From NCBI GenBank assembly GCA_030638935.1, contig DAOWDR010000118.1, positions 1-7,232 of the forward strand: a stretch of DNA of 7,232 nt, given 5' to 3'. The stretch comes from Desulfobacteraceae bacterium (GTDB lineage: Bacteria > Desulfobacterota > Desulfobacteria > Desulfobacterales > Desulfobacteraceae). Both the position numbers and the translations under genes were made by a program. Numbering within the stretch: the first letter of the stretch is position 1; each line of letters opens with the position of its first letter. Below, in pieces: positions 6,352 through 7,232 of the stretch. The notes below the pieces were generated by a model. The model was not told the DNA's origin. It worked only from the letters and a program-made list of their open reading frames with translations, and ran no database searches.

Positions 6352-7232
6352 GTGATATTTAAAATTAGTTTTTCAATCGCATTTGCAATTTTTGCAATGG
6401 GAATACTTTATCGGGTTTTTGGTTTTTTTAAAGTTGCAATTGGTCCGGAAGCAAAGTCATTTTCGTTTTTAAAGCGTGTCACAACCTTTTTAAGCAGTTT
6501 GCTTATTGTTTTTATAAACCCCATCCAATTTTTTAGACTTTGTAAATCAATTGTATTGGATGTGGTTCTGCAAATACAATTACTGCGCCAAAATTTTGTA
6601 AAATGGTGTATGCATATTTTCATCTATTGCGGCTTCATGGGACTTATTTTAATACATGCCTTGGAAGACTATATCAGTGAACCCTTGTTCTCAGACTATT
6701 ATTCCACTTTAAATCCTTTTATGCTGTTGAGAAATGTGCTGGGTGTCATGGTCATTTTGGGCCTGATTATTGCCGTTCAACGCCGGAAAAAAAATATTCA
6801 ATTACGATTGATAAGTAAGAGACCCGATTATATAGCAATTGTGGTGCTTGCAGTTATTATGATTTCCGGATTTCTCCTTGAGGCAAGCAAAATAATATCC
6901 ACTCCCATATTTGATGAAATGGTGGATGACTGGAGCATGCTTGATGATGATGAATTATCAACACTAAAGGTGTATTGGCAGGAAGAGTATGGTGTGGTTT
7001 TCCCGAACCAAACCATTGAAGTTACGCAAGAAGCCCTGGAAGAGGGGGAAATCGCAAATGATAATAATTGCGGTGCCTGCCATTCCAAACCCGTGTGGGC
7101 ATTTGCTTCATATCCGATATCCGTTGGAATGCGGCCAATGGCAAAATTGTTCAATGCCTGGCGTTTGGATATTTTGTTGTGGTATATCCATTTTTTAAGC
7201 TGTTTTATCGGCCTTGCTTATTTACCCTTTAG
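6352..7232 (+). CDS. Membrane cytochrome b (NarI/HdrE/DsrM/EMO-like) with inserted c-type heme site, 3'-truncated by window edge
   Basis: The frame stays open from GTG to the right edge, 293 residues and continuing. Membrane helices are predicted at about 3-26, 86-104, 123-142, 160-182 and 273-293, with a long amphipathic segment (27-85) between the first two. The layout matches b-type subunits of the NarI/HdrE/DsrM kind, including LLRNVLGVMVILGLIIA-RRKK, SGFLLEASK and WYIHFLSCFIGLAYLPF. H88, H102 and H280 are candidate heme b ligands. An acidic loop of about 90 residues between helices 4 and 5 holds C240-G-A-C243-H244, a covalent heme c motif. By the positive-inside rule (RRKK at 144-147) this loop is periplasmic, where heme c is attached. 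The protein probably exchanges electrons with quinone. Relatives of the EMO/DUF224 type continue into an HdrD-like domain, which would lie beyond the window. Confidence 0.88.
   Translation, partial: MIFKISFSIAFAIFAMGILYRVFGFFKVAIGPEAKSFSFLKRVTTFLSSLLIVFINPIQFFRLCKSIVLDVVLQIQLLRQNFVKWCMHIFIYCGFMGLILIHALEDYISEPLFSDYYSTLNPFMLLRNVLGVMVILGLIIAVQRRKKNIQLRLISKRPDYIAIVVLAVIMISGFLLEASKIISTPIFDEMVDDWSMLDDDELSTLKVYWQEEYGVVFPNQTIEVTQEALEEGEIANDNNCGACHSKPVWAFASYPISVGMRPMAKLFNAWRLDILLWYIHFLSCFIGLAYLPF

Noticed and set aside
6828..7154. Open frames of 108 codons (minus) and of 69 codons in another plus frame at 6989-7198
   Set aside because: Both overlap the membrane cytochrome frame, which has helices, a heme motif and family segments across the whole stretch.

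Overview
The window looks like part of the chromosome of an anaerobic, respiring Gram-negative bacterium, most plausibly a Desulfobacterota sulfate reducer of the Desulfobacter/Desulfobacula kind. This rests on gene content and on A/T-leaning, Shine-Dalgarno-led genes. It was not tested by a database search. All recognised genes lie on the plus strand, tightly packed, with no RNA genes, insertion sequences or CRISPR. No gene-free stretch exceeds about 110 bases.

Layout. Bases 1-251 hold the end of an MvhD/FlpD-type iron-sulfur protein, or the end of a larger protein carrying that domain. A 108-base gap with a perfect 12-bp hairpin follows. Then come two HdrA-type flavoproteins (360-1682 and 1685-3484), a small winged-helix protein (3521-3850), HdrC (3852-4154), a one-cluster HdrB/HdrD-like CCG protein (4158-5084), a DsrE-family protein (5131-5505), an unrecognised Cys-rich protein (5546-6262), and a GTG-started membrane cytochrome running off the right edge (6352-7232+). 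The cytochrome has a b-type NarI/HdrE/DsrM-like core plus a c-type heme motif in a loop predicted to be periplasmic.

How the genes may work together. MvhD, HdrA, HdrC and HdrB homologues form soluble flavin/iron-sulfur electron-transfer complexes, some of them flavin-based bifurcating. Here the HdrA architecture is divided between two adjacent genes. The first has the FAD domain with the inserted ferredoxin. The second has the N-terminal cysteine domain, the FAD domain and the C-terminal ferredoxin. The HdrB-like partner keeps only one of its two CCG cysteine sets, so ordinary heterodisulfide reduction is doubtful. The DsrE protein suggests persulfide handling, as in sulfur-oxidising sHdr loci. 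The membrane cytochrome could link the soluble complex to quinones and, through its c-heme, to periplasmic cytochromes.

The combination (split HdrA, His-for-Cys ferredoxin motif, degenerate CCG domain, DsrE, unknown Cys protein, bc-type membrane subunit) resembles Qmo, Tmc, Bam or sHdr in parts but matches none of them as a whole. It is the best candidate here for an undescribed electron-transfer system. Its substrate cannot be read from the sequence.
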